64,000 bases of DNA from Alentia gelatinosa (GCA_950022655.1 OX465592.1:1354234-1418233); one strand, 5' to 3'. Shown: positions 35,153-49,077, counted from the first letter of the stretch. Numbers and translations are program-made. Notes: generated by a model not told the origin, from the letters alone.

Positions 35153-36898
35153 CTGTTTCCTTTTGGACTTCAATCCTGACAGTTGTAGTGGCTTCAGTTG
35201 GTGACAGAGTAGTAGGGACTGTGGTTTCAGTTGCTGAAATTGTCTCAGTCGAAACTTGTGTGGGCTGTGCTGTTGAAGACACACTTTCTGAAGTTGCTTG
35301 ATTAGTCACACTAGTGGTAGCACTTGCAGTAGTTGCCGCACTGGTCTCTACTGAGGTAGGAGCTTCCGTAGTTTTCCCTGTAACCAAAGCTGTAGATGTA
35401 CCAGCTGTACTTGCTTCAGAGTTTAGCATGGTGGTTGGAGCACTACTTGCTTTCTCAGTGCTTGGTACTGTTGAGGAAGCTTCTGATGTCACTTCAATGG
35501 GTGAAGTGGACGAAATAGCTCCTGTTGTTGTTTCTGCTGTTGATGTGATTGCTGGAGACACCTCAGTTGTTCCCTCAGTAGATGCCACTGTTGAAAGACG
35601 TTCTGTTGTTGCCTCAGCTGTAGATGTACCAGCTGTACTTGCTTCAGAAGTTGGCATGGTCGTTGAAGGAGCACTACTTGTTTTCTCAGTACTTGGTACT
35701 GTTGAGGAAGCTTCTGATGTCACTTCAATAGGTGAGGTAGATGAAATTGCACCAGTTGTTGTTTCTGCTGTTGATGTGATTGCTGGAGACACCTCAGTAG
35801 ATGCCACTGTTGAAGGACGTTCTGTTGTTGCCTCAGCTGTAGATGTACCAGCTGTACTTGCTTCAGAAGTTGGCATGGTCGTTGAAGGAGCACTACTTGT
35901 TTTCTCAGTACTTGGTACTGTTGAGGAAGCTTCTGATGTCACTTCAATAGGTGAGGTAGATGAAATTGCACCAGTTGTTGTTTCTGCTGTTGATGTGATT
36001 GCTGGAGACACCTCAGCTGTACTTGCTTCAGAAGTTGGCATGGTCGTTGAAGGAGCACTACTTGTTTTCTCAGTGCTTGGTACTGTTGAGGAAGCTTCTG
36101 ATGTCACTTCAATAGGTGAGGTGGATGAAATTGCACCAGTTGTTGTTTCTGCTGTTGATGTGATTGCTGGAGACACCTCAGTAGATGCCACTGTTGAAGG
36201 ACGTTCAGTTGTTGCCTCAGCTGTAGATGTACCAGCTGTACTTGCTTCAGAAGTTGGCATGGTCGTTGAAGGAGCACTACTTGTTTTCTCAGTGCTATGT
36301 ACTGTTGAGGAAGCTTCTGATGTCACTTCAATAGGTGAGGTAGATGAAATTGCACCAGTTGTTGTTTCTGCTGTTGATGTGATTGCTGGAGACACCTCAG
36401 TAGATGCCACTGTTGAAAGACGTTCTGTTGTTGCCTCAGCTGTAGATGTACCAGCTGTACTTGCTTCAGAAGTTGGCATGGTCGTTGAAGGAGCACTACT
36501 TGTTTTCTCAGTGCTTGGTACTGTTGAGGAAGCTTCTGATGTCACTTCAATAGGTGAGGTGGATGAAATTGCACCAGTTGTTGTTTCTGCTGTTGATGTG
36601 ATTGCTGGAGACACTTCAGTAGATGCCACTGTTGAAGGACGTTCTGTTGTTGCCTCAGCTGTAGATGTACCAGCTGTACTTGCTTCAGAAGTTGGCATGG
36701 TTGTTGCAGGAGCACTACTTGTTTTCTCAGTGCTTGGTACTGTTGAGGAAGCTTCTGATGTCACTTCAATAGGTGAGGTAGATGAAATTGCTCCAGTTGT
36801 TGTTTCTGCTGTTGATGTGATTGCTGGAGACACCCCAGTTGTTCCCTCAGTAGATGCCACTGTTGAAGGACGTTCTGTCGTTCCCTCAGTAGTCAGAG
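35153..36898 (-). CDS. Mucin exon B, U10, 7 repeats, one with a 54-nt deletion
   Basis: 1746-nt internal exon, phase 1 at both ends. The fourth repeat in transcription order ends SEASTA and runs directly into EVSPAITS, missing 18 residues. The junction is at 36016/36017 on the plus strand and a CAG triplet occurs at both deletion ends. The third repeat has VHSTEK. A second STEGTTEVSP precedes the final repeat, as in all type II exons. The tail starts EKASSAPTTMLNSE, with Asn private to this unit. Confidence 0.82.
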
Positions 36899-37821
36899 CT
36901 GTTAAGAGAAACTGTCAGTTTAATTCAGGTGTTGATTTTGTTGTATGACTTCAACGCTAGTCTTTCATTTATAACCAGTAGTACCCACTGCAGTCCATGA
37001 GCTAGTACCATTGCTGATGCTCATGGTTGTGCTCTCTGATGATGGAATTATCACCTCCTGTTTTTTTAACAGAAATATGTTCATGTGCATGCTACAAAAG
37101 TCCCCATGAGAAGTGTGAGTATGTCTTAGATAGAGTCTGAGGCATATTTAAACTGCAACCAGACACTGCCAATATGAAAAGAAAAGGACTGATCTGGCCA
37201 GCCACCAATCAGGTTACCTTGTTGGTATTTTGCAAAACCTAAAGCATATGTCATTCTTACAAGTGTTACTATGGCATGCCATAAAACATAGGTTGATAAA
37301 CTAAAGGGAGCAGAGGTGTCACATGCCACCATCCATCCTCTGCCATAAAAATGCATTCCTATTGCTAGCCAGCCTTCTGAAAAAAAACCTTTTTTCTGAC
37401 TTGCATTAGTACTTGTCATCTATGTCATTGTTTATGTATTTGTTGGTAGCCTGGGATGGTTAACTCATTATCAACTAAGGTCGGAAGGAATTGTAAATGT
37501 ATTGTTCAACACCCACTGCTTATCATCTCTTAAACATAACCACCTGGCTAAAAAGTATTTCAAAGGAAGGCACACAATTGTGTACTGGACAAGATTGATA
37601 CCAAGGCTAATCCAAATCCCTTATGAAGATAATGGTCTATCTGTCTACCCGCACTGGTCAACAATTCTATAAGCGTATTATCAGAACAGAGTCTTCCAAT
37701 ATTGCCATATGCTTAGAGAAGTATGTACCTCTTACATTGCAGAAATGGAAGAATGATTTATCTATGCAATCAAATTATAGAAATTGTGCAATTTCCAAAG
37801 CAAGATATGAAGCCAAATGAC

Positions 37822-38655
37822 CTTGTATCTCGATAGTTGAGGAGGTTGCTTCAGTTGGTACATTTGTAGTTGGCACTGTTCTTTCAGTTGTTGCTACAAT
37901 GGTCGAAGTCTCTGCACTTTCTGGAGTACTTGAACCAGTCAAAGTTGTCTGAGCAAGTTCAACATTGATAGTGGTAGCAGTGCTTGGTTGGGTTGTCCCT
38001 GAAGTGGTAGGTTCTACTGTACTTGGCTCAGTAGAGAGTGCTTCAGTTGATGCCTCTGAAGTGATATGTGGGGTAGACACATGAGTGCTTTGATCTGTGG
38101 TCATCTTTGAGGTGAAGGATTCTGTGGTCTCCACTGTTGAAGTTGATTCTGTGGTTTGACCTAGTGTCTGGGACTCGGTTTGAGTGGTCATCTGTGTAGT
38201 GGGTAGCTGAGTACTTGCCTCAGTTGGCATTAGTGTTGAGGAAGGCCCACTACTTGTTGTAGACTGGCTCTCTGTTGATGAACCCTCAGTAGTTAGATCT
38301 GTAGGCTGTGGTGTTGAAGAAACAGCCTCTGAGGTTTCTTGACTGGTCAGAACTGCAGTGCTTGTTGCACTTGTCAATGCTGAGGAAGAAGCACCTGTGC
38401 TTAAGCCAGCGGTCAAAGTAGGTGAAGTCTCAGGTACACTTGCTTCAGTGCCTCCCACACTGGTCACAGCAGCAGTTATTCTTTCTGTGGATACTACAGT
38501 AGAGGAGGCCTCTCTTGCAGCTTCAGTGGCTGATGTAGTCAAAGTTTCAGTTGATGTCTCCTCTGATGTTGTAGGCACTGGAGATGACAGCGCTGTTGTT
38601 CCTTCAGTTGAGAAAACTATGGAAGTAGCCCCTGTTGTACCTTCAGTAGTCATAG
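37822..38655 (-). CDS. Mucin exon A, U11
   Basis: 834-nt internal exon. Variants shared only with U12 are GATSIVFS, TERITAAV, SVGGTEAS and ESAETST. QTLGQ is shared more widely with type II units U12, U13, U16 and U17. Confidence 0.78.
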
Positions 38656-39215
38656 CTGTGAGAAAAACCTTGCATTTAATTCTATGCTAGCACTGTGAAT
38701 CTCTTCGTGTCTTAAGGACTTGTTGTTTGGATCTAATAATTTTCCTGGGATAACAATTACTCAGAAATCTATAATATGTAGGAAAAGAACTCATATTTCA
38801 CTCTCAACAGAAAACAAGGTGAGTATGAATGCATTTTGTATAGCTTATACTCAAGAGATGAAAACCTTTGAAACCCATTTCTAGTAGGAGTAACCAATAC
38901 CTTTAGAAACACAAAGACTTGACTACTACAGGTCAATTAGTAAAATGATATCTCTGGCTGTCATTGAACATGTCACCTGTCTTATTGAAGAGTTGGCCCT
39001 GAGGCAGGTCTGTGGAATTGTCTATGTACATCTCTATAGACAAGCTAGGTAAGGCAAAGGCAATATCTGTATTTTCATTACATGTCAGGGACCAAAGTTG
39101 CTCCCTTGTCTCCACTTCCATGTAGATATTCTATGAAAGAAGCATATTAGCATTTACATATTGCATAGGATATTCCAAGGATTCATGGAAAGGAAATGGA
39201 GGATGGGGGTATCAC

Positions 39216-40796
39216 CTGTTTCCTTTTGGACTTCAATCCTGACAGTTGTAGTGGCTTCAGTTGGTGACAGAGTAGTAGGGACTGTGGTTTCAGTTGCTGA
39301 AATTGTCTCAGTCGAAACTTGTGTGGGCTGTGCTGTTGAAGACACACTTTCTGAAGTTGCTTGATTAGTCACACTAGTGGTAGCACTTGCAGTAGTTGCC
39401 GCACTGGTCTCTACTGAGGTAGGAGCTTCCGTAGTTTTCCCTGTAACCAAAGCTGTAGATGTACCAGCTGTACTTGCTTCAGAGGTTAGCATGGTGGTTG
39501 GAGCACTACTTGCTTTCTCAGTGCTTGGTACTGTTGAGGAAGCTTCTGATGTCACTTCAATGGGTGAAGTGGACGAAATAGCTCCTGTTGTTGTTTCTGC
39601 TGTTGATGTGATTGCTGGAGACACCTCAGTTGTTCCCTCAGTAGATGCCACTGTTGAAAGACGTTCTGTTGTTGCCTCAGCTGTAGATGTACCAGCTGTA
39701 CTTGCTTCAGAAGTTGGCATGGTCGTTGAAGGAGCACTACTTGTTTTCTCAGTACTTGGTACTGTTGAGGAAGCTTCTGATGTCACTTCAATAGGTGAGG
39801 TAGATGAAATTGCACCAGTTGTTGTTTCTGCTGTTGATGTGATTGCTGGAGACACCTCAGTAGATGCCACTGTTGAAGGACGTTCTGTTGTTGCCTCAGC
39901 TGTAGATGTATCAGCTGTACTTGCTTCAGAAGTTGGCATGGTCGTTGAAGGAGCACTACTTGTTTTCTCAGTGCTTGGTACTGTTGAGGAAGCTTCTGAT
40001 GTCACTTCAATAGGTGAGGTGGATGAAATTGCACCAGTTGTTGTTTCTGCTGTTGATGTGATTGCTGGAGACACCTCAGTAGATGCCACTGTTGAAGGAC
40101 GTTCAGTTGTTGCCTCAGCTGTAGATGTACCAGCTGTACTTGCTTCAGAAGTTGGCATGGTCGTTGAAGGAGCACTACTTGTTTTCTCAGTGCTTGGTAC
40201 TGTTGAGGAAGCTTCTGATGTCACTTCAATAGGTGAGGTAGATGAAATTGCACCAGTTGTTGTTTCTGCTGTTGATGTGATTGCTGGAGACACCTCAGTA
40301 GATGCCACTGTTGAAAGACGTTCTGTTGTTGCCTCAGCTGTAGATGTACCAGCTGTACTTGCTTCAGAAGTTGGCATGGTCGTTGAAGGAGCACTACTTG
40401 TTTTCTCAGTGCTTGGTACTGTTGAGGAAGCTTCTGATGTCACTTCAATAGGTGAGGTGGATGAAATTGCACCAGTTGTTGTTTCTGCTGTTGATGTGAT
40501 TGCTGGAGACACTTCAGTAGATGCCACTGTTGAAGGACGTTCTGTTGTTGCCTCAGCTGTAGATGTACCAGCTGTACTTGCTTCAGAAGTTGGCATGGTT
40601 GTTGCAGGAGCACTACTTGTTTTCTCAGTGCTTGGTACTGTTGAGGAAGCTTCTGATGTCACTTCAATAGGTGAGGTAGATGAAATTGCTCCAGTTGTTG
40701 TTTCTGCTGTTGATGTGATTGCTGGAGACACCTCAGTTGTTCCCTCAGTAGATGCCACTGTTGAAGGACGTTCTGTCGTTCCCTCAGTAGTCAGAG
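39216..40796 (-). CDS. Mucin exon B, U11, 6 x 73-residue repeats
   Basis: 1581-nt internal exon, phase 1 at both ends. It has SSAPATTMP in the first repeat, STADTSTAE (Gly to Asp) in the fourth, a second EGTT insertion before the last repeat and EKASSAPTTML in the tail. Confidence 0.82.
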
Positions 40797-41719
40797 CTGT
40801 TAAGAGAAACTGTCAGTTTAATTCAGGTGTTGATTTTGTTGTATGACTTCAACGCTAGTCTTTCATTTATAACCAGTAGTACCCACTGCAGTCCATGAGC
40901 TAGTACCTTTGCTGATGCTCATGGTTGTGCTCTCTGATGATGGAATTATCACCTCCTGTTTTTTTAACAGAAATATGTTCATGTGCATGCTACAAAAGTC
41001 CCCATGAGAAGTGTGAGTATGTCTTAGATAGAGTCTGAGGCATATTTAAACTGCAACCAGACACTGCCAATATGAAAAGAAAAGGACTGGTCTGGCCAGC
41101 CACCAATCAGGTTACCTTGTTGGTATTTTGCAAAACCTAAAGCATATGTCATTCTTACAAGTGTTACTATGGCATGCCATAAAACATAGGTTGATAAACT
41201 AAAGGGAGCAGAGGTGTCACATGCCACCATCCATCCTCTGCCATAAAAATGCATTCCTATTGCTAGCCAGCCTTCTGAAAAAAAACCTTTTTTCTGACTT
41301 GCATTAGTACTTGTCATCTATGTCATTGTTTATGTATTTGTTGGTAGCCTGGGATGGTTAACTCATTATCAACTAAGGTCGGAAGGAATTGTAAATGTAT
41401 TGTTCAACACCCACTGCTTATCATCTCTTAAACATAACCACCTGGCTAAAAAGTATTTCAAAGGAAGGCACACAATTGTGTACTGGACAAGATTGATACC
41501 AAGGCTAATCCAAATCCCTTATGAAGATAATGGTCTATCTGTCTACCCGCACTGGTCAACAATTCTATAAGCGTATTATCAGAACAGAGTCTTCCAATAT
41601 TGCCATATGCTTAGAGAAGTATGTACCTCTTACATTGCAGAAATGGAAGAATGATTTATCTATGCAATCAAATTATAGAAATTGTGCAATTTCCAAAGCA
41701 AGATATGAAGCCAAATGAC

Positions 41720-42553
41720 CTTGTATCTCGATAGTTGAGGAGGTTGCTTCAGTTGGTACATTTGTAGTTGGCACTGTTCTTTCAGTTGTTGCTACAATGG
41801 TCGAAGTCTCTGCACTTTCTGGAGTACTTGAACCAGTCAAAGTTGTCTGAGCAAGTTCAACATTGATAGTGGTAGCAGTGCTTGGTTGGGTTGTCCCTGA
41901 AGTGGTAGGTTCTACTGTACTTGGCTCAGTAGAGAGTGCTTCAGTTGATGCCTCTGAAGTGATATGTGGGGTAGACACATGAGTGCTTTGATCTGTGGTC
42001 ATCTTTGAGGTGAAGGATTCTGTGGTCTCCACTGTTGAAGTTGATTCTGTGGTTTGACCTAGTGTCTGGGACTCGGTTTGAGTGGTCATCTGTGTAGTGG
42101 GTAGCTGAGTACTTGCCTCAGTTGGCATTAGTGTTGAGGAAGGCCCACTACTTGTTGTAGACTGGCTCTCTGTTGATGAACCCTCAGTAGTTAGATCTGT
42201 AGGCTGTGGTGTTGAAGAAACAGCCTCTGAGGTTTCTTGACTGGTCAGAACTGCAGTGCTTGTTGCACTTGTCAATGCTGAGGAAGAAGCACCTGTGCTT
42301 AAGCCAGCGGTCAAAGTAGGTGAAGTCTCAGGTACACTTGCTTCAGTGCCTCCCACACTGGTCACAGCAGCAGTTATTCTTTCTGTGGATACTACAGTAG
42401 AGGAGGCCTCTCTTGCAGCTTCAGTGGCTGATGTAGTCAAAGTTTCAGTTGATGTCTCCTCTGATGTTGTAGGCACTGGAGATGACAGCGCTGTTGTTCC
42501 TTCAGTTGAGAAAACTATGGAAGTAGCCCCTGTTGTACCTTCAGTAGTCATAG
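41720..42553 (-). CDS. Mucin exon A, U12
   Basis: 834-nt internal exon, indistinguishable by eye from U11 exon A at the protein level. Confidence 0.78.
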
Positions 42554-43113
42554 CTGTGAGAAAAACCTTGCATTTAATTCTATGCTAGCACTGTGAATCT
42601 CTTCGTGTCTTAAGGACTTGTTGTTTGGATCTAATAATTTTCCTGGGATAACAATTACTCAGAAATCTATAATATGTAGGAAAAGAACTCATATTTCACT
42701 CTCAACAGAAAACAAGGTGAGTATGAATGCATTTTGTATAGCTTATACTCAAGAGATGAAAACCTTTGAAACCCATTTCTAGTAGGAGTAACCAATACCT
42801 TTAGAAACACAAAGACTTGACTACTACAGGTCAATTAGTAAAATGATATCTCTGGCTGTCATTGAACATGTCACCTGTCTTATTGAAGAGTTGGCCCTGA
42901 GGCAGGTCTGTGGAATTGTCTATGTACATCTCTATAGACAAGCTAGGTAAGGCAAAGGCAATATCTGTATTTTCATTACATGTCAGGGACCAAAGTTGCT
43001 CCCTTGTCTCCACTTCCATGTAGATATTCTATGAAAGAAGCATATTAGCATTTACATATTGCATAGGATATTCCAAGGATTCATGGAAAGGAAATGGAGG
43101 ATGGGGGTATCAC

Positions 43114-44475
43114 CTGTTTCCTTTTGGACTTCAATCCTGACAGTTGTAGTGGCTTCAGTTGGTGACAGAGTAGTAGGGACTGTGGTTTCAGTTGCTGAAA
43201 TTGTCTCAGTCGAAACTTGTGTGGGCTGTGCTGTTGAAGACACACTTTCTGAAGTTGCTTGATTAGTCACACTAGTGGTAGCACTTGCAGTAGTTGCCGC
43301 ACTGGTCTCTACTGAGGTAGGAGCTTCCGTAGTTTTCCCTGTAACCAAAGCTGTAGATGTACCAGCTGTACTTGCTTCAGAGGTTAGCATGGTGGTTGGA
43401 GCACTACTTGCTTTCTCAGTGCTTGGTACTGTTGAGGAAGCTTCTGATGTCACTTCAATGGGTGAAGTGGACGAAATAGCTCCTGTTGTTGTTTCTGCTG
43501 TTGATGTGATTGCTGGAGACACCTCAGTTGTTCCCTCAGTAGATGCCACTGTTGAAAGACGTTCTGTTGTTGCCTCAGCTGTAGATGTACCAGCTGTACT
43601 TGCTTCAGAAGTTGGCATGGTCGTTGAAGGAGCACTACTTGTTTTCTCAGTACTTGGTACTGTTGAGGAAGCTTCTGATGTCACTTCAATAGGTGAGGTA
43701 GATGAAATTGCACCAGTTGTTGTTTCTGCTGTTGATGTGATTGCTGGAGACACCTCAGTAGATGCCACTGTTGAAGGACGTTCTGTTGTTGCCTCAGCTG
43801 TAGATGTATCAGCTGTACTTGCTTCAGAAGTTGGCATGGTCGTTGAAGGAGCACTACTTGTTTTCTCAGTGCTTGGTACTGTTGAGGAAGCTTCTGATGT
43901 CACTTCAATAGGTGAGGTGGATGAAATTGCACCAGTTGTTGTTTCTGCTGTTGATGTGATTGCTGGAGACACCTCAGTAGATGCCACTGTTGAAGGACGT
44001 TCAGTTGTTGCCTCAGCTGTGGATGTACCAGCTGTACTTGCTTCAGAAGTTGGCATGGTCGTTGAAGGAGCACTACTTGTTTTCTCAGTGCTTGGTACTG
44101 TTGAGGAAGCTTCTGATGTCACTTCAATAGGTGAGGTGGATGAAATTGCACCAGTTGTTGTTTCTGCTGTTGATGTGATTGCTGGAGACACTTCAGTAGA
44201 TGCCACTGTTGAAGGACGTTCTGTTGTTGCCTCAGCTGTAGATGTACCAGCTGTACTTGCTTCAGAAGTTGGCATGGTTGTTGCAGGAGCACTACTTGTT
44301 TTCTCAGTGCTTGGTACTGTTGAGGAAGCTTCTGATGTCACTTCAATAGGTGAGGTAGATGAAATTGCTCCAGTTGTTGTTTCTGCTGTTGATGTGATTG
44401 CTGGAGACACCTCAGTTGTTCCCTCAGTAGATGCCACTGTTGAAGGACGTTCTGTCGTTCCCTCAGTAGTCAGAG
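43114..44475 (-). CDS. Mucin exon B, U12, 5 x 73-residue repeats
   Basis: 1362-nt internal exon, phase 1 at both ends. It keeps STADTSTAE from U11 but lacks one repeat, the one carrying ERLST between repeats two and three of U11. This is a clean example of single-repeat slippage or unequal exchange. Confidence 0.82.
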
Positions 44476-45398
44476 CTGTTAAGAGAAACTGTCAGTTTAA
44501 TTCAGGTGTTGATTTTGTTGTATGACTTCAACGCTAGTCTTTCATTTATAACCAGTAGTACCCACTGCAGTCCATGAGCTAGTACCATTGCTGATGCTCA
44601 TGGTTGTGCTCTCTGATGATGGAATTATCACCTCCTGTTTTTTTAACAGAAATATGTTCATGTGCATGCTACAAAAGTCCCCATGAGAAGTGTGAGTATG
44701 TCTTAGATAGAGTCTGAGGCATATTTAAACTGCAACCAGACACTGCCAATATCAAAAGAAAAGGACTGGTCTGGCCAGCCACCAATCAGGTTACCTTGTT
44801 GGTATTTTGCAAAACCTAAAGCATATGTCATTCTTACAAGTGTTACTATGGCATGCCATAAAACATAGGTTGATAAACTAAAGGGAGCAGAGGTGTCACA
44901 TGCCACCATCCATCCTCTGCCATAAAAATGCATTCCTATTGCTAGCCAGCCTTCTGAAAAAAAACCTTTTTTCTGACTTGCACTAGTACTTGTCATCTAT
45001 GTCATTGTTTATGTATTTGTTGGTAGCCTGGGATGGTTAACTCATTATCAACTAAGGTCGGAAGGAATTGTAAATGTATTGTTCAACACCCACTGCTTAT
45101 CATCTCTTAAACATAACCACCTGGCTGAAAAGTATTTCAAGGGAAGGCACACAATTGTGTACTGGACAAGATTGATACCAAGGCTAATCCAAATCCCTTA
45201 TGAAGATAATGGTCTATCTGTCTACCCGCACTGGTCAACAATTCTATAAGCGTATTATCAGAACAGAGTCTTCCAATATTGCCATATGCTTAGAGAAGTA
45301 TGTACCTCTTACATTGCAGAAATGGAAGAATGATTTATCTATGCAATCAAATTATAGAAATTGTGCAATTTCCAAAGCAAGATATGAAGCCAAATGAC

Positions 45399-46232
45399 CT
45401 TGTATCTCGATAGTTGAGGAGGTTGCTTCAGTTGGTACATTTGTAGTTGGCACTGTTCTTTCAGTTGTTGCTACAATGGTCGAAGTCTGTGCACTTTCTG
45501 GAGTACTTGAACCAGTCAAAGTTGTCTGAGCAAGTTCAACATTGATAGTGGTAGCAGTGCTTGGTTGGGTTGTCCCTGAAGTGGTAGGTTCTACTGTACT
45601 TGGCTCAGTAGAGAGTGCTTCAGTTGATGCCTCTGAAGTGATATGTGGGGTAGACACATGAGTGCTTTGATCTGTGGTCATCTTTGAGGTGAAGGATTCT
45701 GTGGTCTCCACTGTTGAAGTTGATTCTGTGGTTTGACCTAGTGTCTGGGACTCGGTTTGAGTGGTCATCTGTGTAGTGGGTAGCTGAGTACTTGCCTCAG
45801 TTGGCATTAGTGTTGAGGAAGGCCCACTACTTGTTGTAGACTGGCTCTCTGTTGATGAACCCTCAGTAGTTAGATCTGTAGGCTGTGGTGTTGAAGAAAC
45901 AGCCTCTGAGGTTTCTTGACTGGTCAGAACTGCAGTGCTTGTTGCACTTGTCAATGCTGAGGAAGAAGCACCTGTGCTTAAGCCAGCGGTCAAAGTAGGT
46001 GAAGTCTCAGGTACACTTGCTTCAGTGCTTCCCACACTGGTCACAGGAGCAGTTGTTTTTTCTGTGGATACTACAGTAGAGGAGGCCTCTCTTGCAGCTT
46101 CAGTGGCTGATGTAGTCAAAGTTTCAGTTGATGTCTCCTCTGATGTTGTAGGCACTGGAGATGACAGCGCTGTTGTTCCTTCAGTTGAGAAAACTGTGGA
46201 AGTAGCCCCTGTTGTACCTTCAGTAGTCATAG
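45399..46232 (-). CDS. Mucin exon A, U13
   Basis: 834-nt internal exon with private TEKTTAPV (Arg to Lys, Ala to Pro) plus the type II marks QTLGQ and TSTVETTES. The frame is uninterrupted. Confidence 0.78.
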
Positions 46233-46792
46233 CTGTGAGAAAAACCTTGCATTTAATTCTATGCTAGCACTGTGAATCTCTTTGTGTCTTAAGGACTTGT
46301 TGTTTGGATCTAATCATTTTCCTGGGATAACAATTACTCAGAAATCTATAATATGTAGGAAAAGAACTCATATTTCACTCTCAACAGAAAACAAGGTGAG
46401 TATGAATGCATTTTGTATAGCTTATACTCAAGAGATGAAAACCTTTGAAACCCATTTCTAGTAGGAGTAACCAATACCTTTAGAAACACAAAGACTTGAC
46501 TACTACAGGTCAATTAGTAAAATGATATCTCTGGATGTCATTGAACATGTCACCTGTCTTATTGAAGAGTTGGCCCTGAGGCAGGTCTGTGGAATTGTCT
46601 ATGTACATCTCTATAGACAAGTTAGGTAAGGCAAAGGCAATATCTGTATTTTCATTACATGTCAGGGACCAAAGTTGCTCCCTTGTCTCCACTTCCATGT
46701 AGATATTCTATGAAAGAAGCATATTAGCATTTACATATTGCATAGGATATTCCAAGGATTCATGGAAAGGAAATGGAGGATGGGGGTATCAC

Positions 46793-48154
46793 CTGTTTCC
46801 TTTTGGACTTCAATCCTGACAGTTGTAGTGGCTTCAGTTGGTGACAGAGTAGTAGGGACTGTGGTTTCAGTTGCTGCAATTGTCTCAGTCGAAACTTGTG
46901 TGGGCTGTGCTGTTGAAGACACACTTTCTGAAGTTGCTTGATTAGTCACACTAGTGGTAGCACTTGCAGTAGTTGCCACACTGGTCTCTACTGAGGTAGG
47001 AGCTTCCGTAGTTTTCCCTGTAACCAAAGCTGTAGATGTACCAGCTGTACTTGCTTCAGAGGTTAGCATGGTGGTTGGAGCACTACTTGCTTTCTCAGTG
47101 CTTGGTACTGTTGAGGAAGCTTCTGATGTCACTTCAATGGGTGAAGTGGACGAAATAGCTCCTGTTGTTGTTTCTGCTGTTGATGTGATTGCGGGAGACA
47201 CCTCAGTTGTTCCCTCAGTAGATGCCACTGTTGAAAGACGTTCTGTTGTTGCCTCAGCTGTAGATGTACCAGCTGTACTTGCTTCAGAAGTTGGCATGGT
47301 CGTTGAAGTAGCACTACTTGTTTTCTCAGTACTTGGTACTGTTGAGGAAGCTTCTGATGTCACTTCAATAGGTGAGGTAGATGAAATTGCACCAGTTGTT
47401 GTTTCTGCTGTTGATGTGATTGCTGGAGACACCTCAGTAGGTGCCACTGTTGAAGGACGTTCTGTTGTTGCCTCAGCTGTAGATGTACCAGCTGTACTTG
47501 CTTCAGAAGTTGGCATGGTCGTTGAAGGAGCACTACTTGTTTTCTCAGTACTTGGTACTGTTGAGGAAGCTTCTGATGTCACTTCAATAGGTGAGGTAGA
47601 TGAAATTGCACCAGTTGTTGTTTCTGCTGTTGATGTGATTGCTGGAGACACCTCAGTAGATGCCACTGTTGAAGGACGTTCTGTTGTTGCCTCAGCTGTA
47701 GATGTACCAGCTGTACTTGCTTCAGAAGTTGGCATGGTCGTTGAAGGAGCACTACTTGTTTTCTCAGTGCTTGGTACTGTTGAGGAAGCTTCTGATGTCA
47801 CTTCAATAGGTGAGGTGGATGAAATTGCACCAGTTGTTGTTTCTGCTGTTGATGTGATTGCTGGAGACACTTCAGTAGATGCCACTGTTGAAGGACGTTC
47901 TGTTGTTGCCTCAGCTGTAGATGTACCAGCTGTACTTGCTTCAGAAGTTGGCATGGTTGTTGCAGGAGCACTACTTGTTTTCTCAGTGCTTGGTACTGTT
48001 GAGGAAGCTTCTGATGTCACTTCAATAGGTGAGGTAGATGAAATTGCTCCAGTTGTTGTTTCTGCTGTTGATGTGATTGCTGGAGACACCTCAGTTGTTC
48101 CCTCAGTAGATGCCACTGTTGAAGGACGTTCTGTCGTTCCCTCAGTAGTCAGAG
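46793..48154 (-). CDS. Mucin exon B, U13, 5 x 73-residue repeats
   Basis: 1362-nt internal exon, phase 1 at both ends. Private changes are VAPTEVSP, SSATSTTMP, ETSVATTAS and ETIAATET. All are conservative for a mucin (small or hydroxylated residues). Confidence 0.82.
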
Positions 48155-49077
48155 CTGTTAAGAGAAACTGTCAGTTTAATTCAGGTGTTGATTTTGTTGT
48201 ATGACTTCAACGCTAGTCTTTCATTTATAACCAGTAGTACCCACTGCAGTCCATGAGCTAGTACCATTGCTGATGCTCATGGTTGTGCTCTCTGATGATG
48301 GAATTATCACCTCCTGTTTTTTTAACAGAAATATGTTCATGTGCATGCTACAAAAGTCCCCATGAGACGTGTGAGTATGTCTTAGATAGAGTCTGAGGCA
48401 TATTTAAACTGCAACCAGACACTGCCAATATGAAAAGAAAAGGACTGATCTGGCCAGCCACCAATCAGGTTACCTTGTTGGTATTTTGCAAAACCTAAAG
48501 CATATGTCATTCTTACAAGTGTTACTATGGCATGCCATAAAACATAGGTTGATAAACTAAAGGGAGCAGAGGTGTCACATGCCACCATCCATCCTCTGCC
48601 ATAAAAATGCATTCCTATTGCTAGCCAGCCTTCTGAAAAAAAACCTTTTTTCTGACTTGCATTAGTACTTGTCATCTATGTCATTGTTTATGTATTTGTT
48701 GGTAGCCTGGGATGGTTAACTCATTATCAACTAAGGTCGGAAGGAATTGTAAATGTATTGTTCAACACCCACTGCTTATCATCTCTTAAACATAACCACC
48801 TGGCTGAAAAGTGTTTCAAGGGAAGGCACACAATTGTGTACTGGACAAGATTGATACCAAGGCTAATCCAAATCCCTTATGAAGATAATGGTCTATCCGT
48901 CTACCCACACTGGTCAACAATTCTATAAGCGTATTATCAGAACAGAGTCTTCCAATATTGCCATATGCTTAGAGAAGTATGTACCTCTTACATTGCAGAA
49001 ATGGAAGAATGATTTATCTATGCAATCAAATTATAGAAATTGTGCAATTTCCAAAGCAAGATATGAAGCCAAATGAC

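Larger units (their letters stand above)
33454..37516 (-). repeat. Macro-unit U10, type II, 7 inner repeats (one shortened)
   Basis: 4063-bp type II unit, 384 bp longer than the five-repeat type II form: one full 219-bp repeat plus one of 165 bp that has lost 54 bp. Confidence 0.9.
37517..41414 (-). repeat. Macro-unit U11, type II, 6 inner repeats
   Basis: 3898-bp unit, sharing many private variants with U12, from which it differs mainly by one extra 219-bp repeat. Confidence 0.9.
41415..45093 (-). repeat. Macro-unit U12, type II, 5 inner repeats
   Basis: 3679-bp unit. Exon A and the B-to-A intron look the same as U11, including the rare taataattttcctgggataac segment, consistent with a very recent duplication. 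Confidence 0.9.
45094..48772 (-). repeat. Macro-unit U13, type II, 5 inner repeats
   Basis: 3679-bp type II unit with the most private coding changes among U12-U14. Its intron shows FNDIQ in place of FNDSQ and an ALPNLS variant. Confidence 0.9.
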
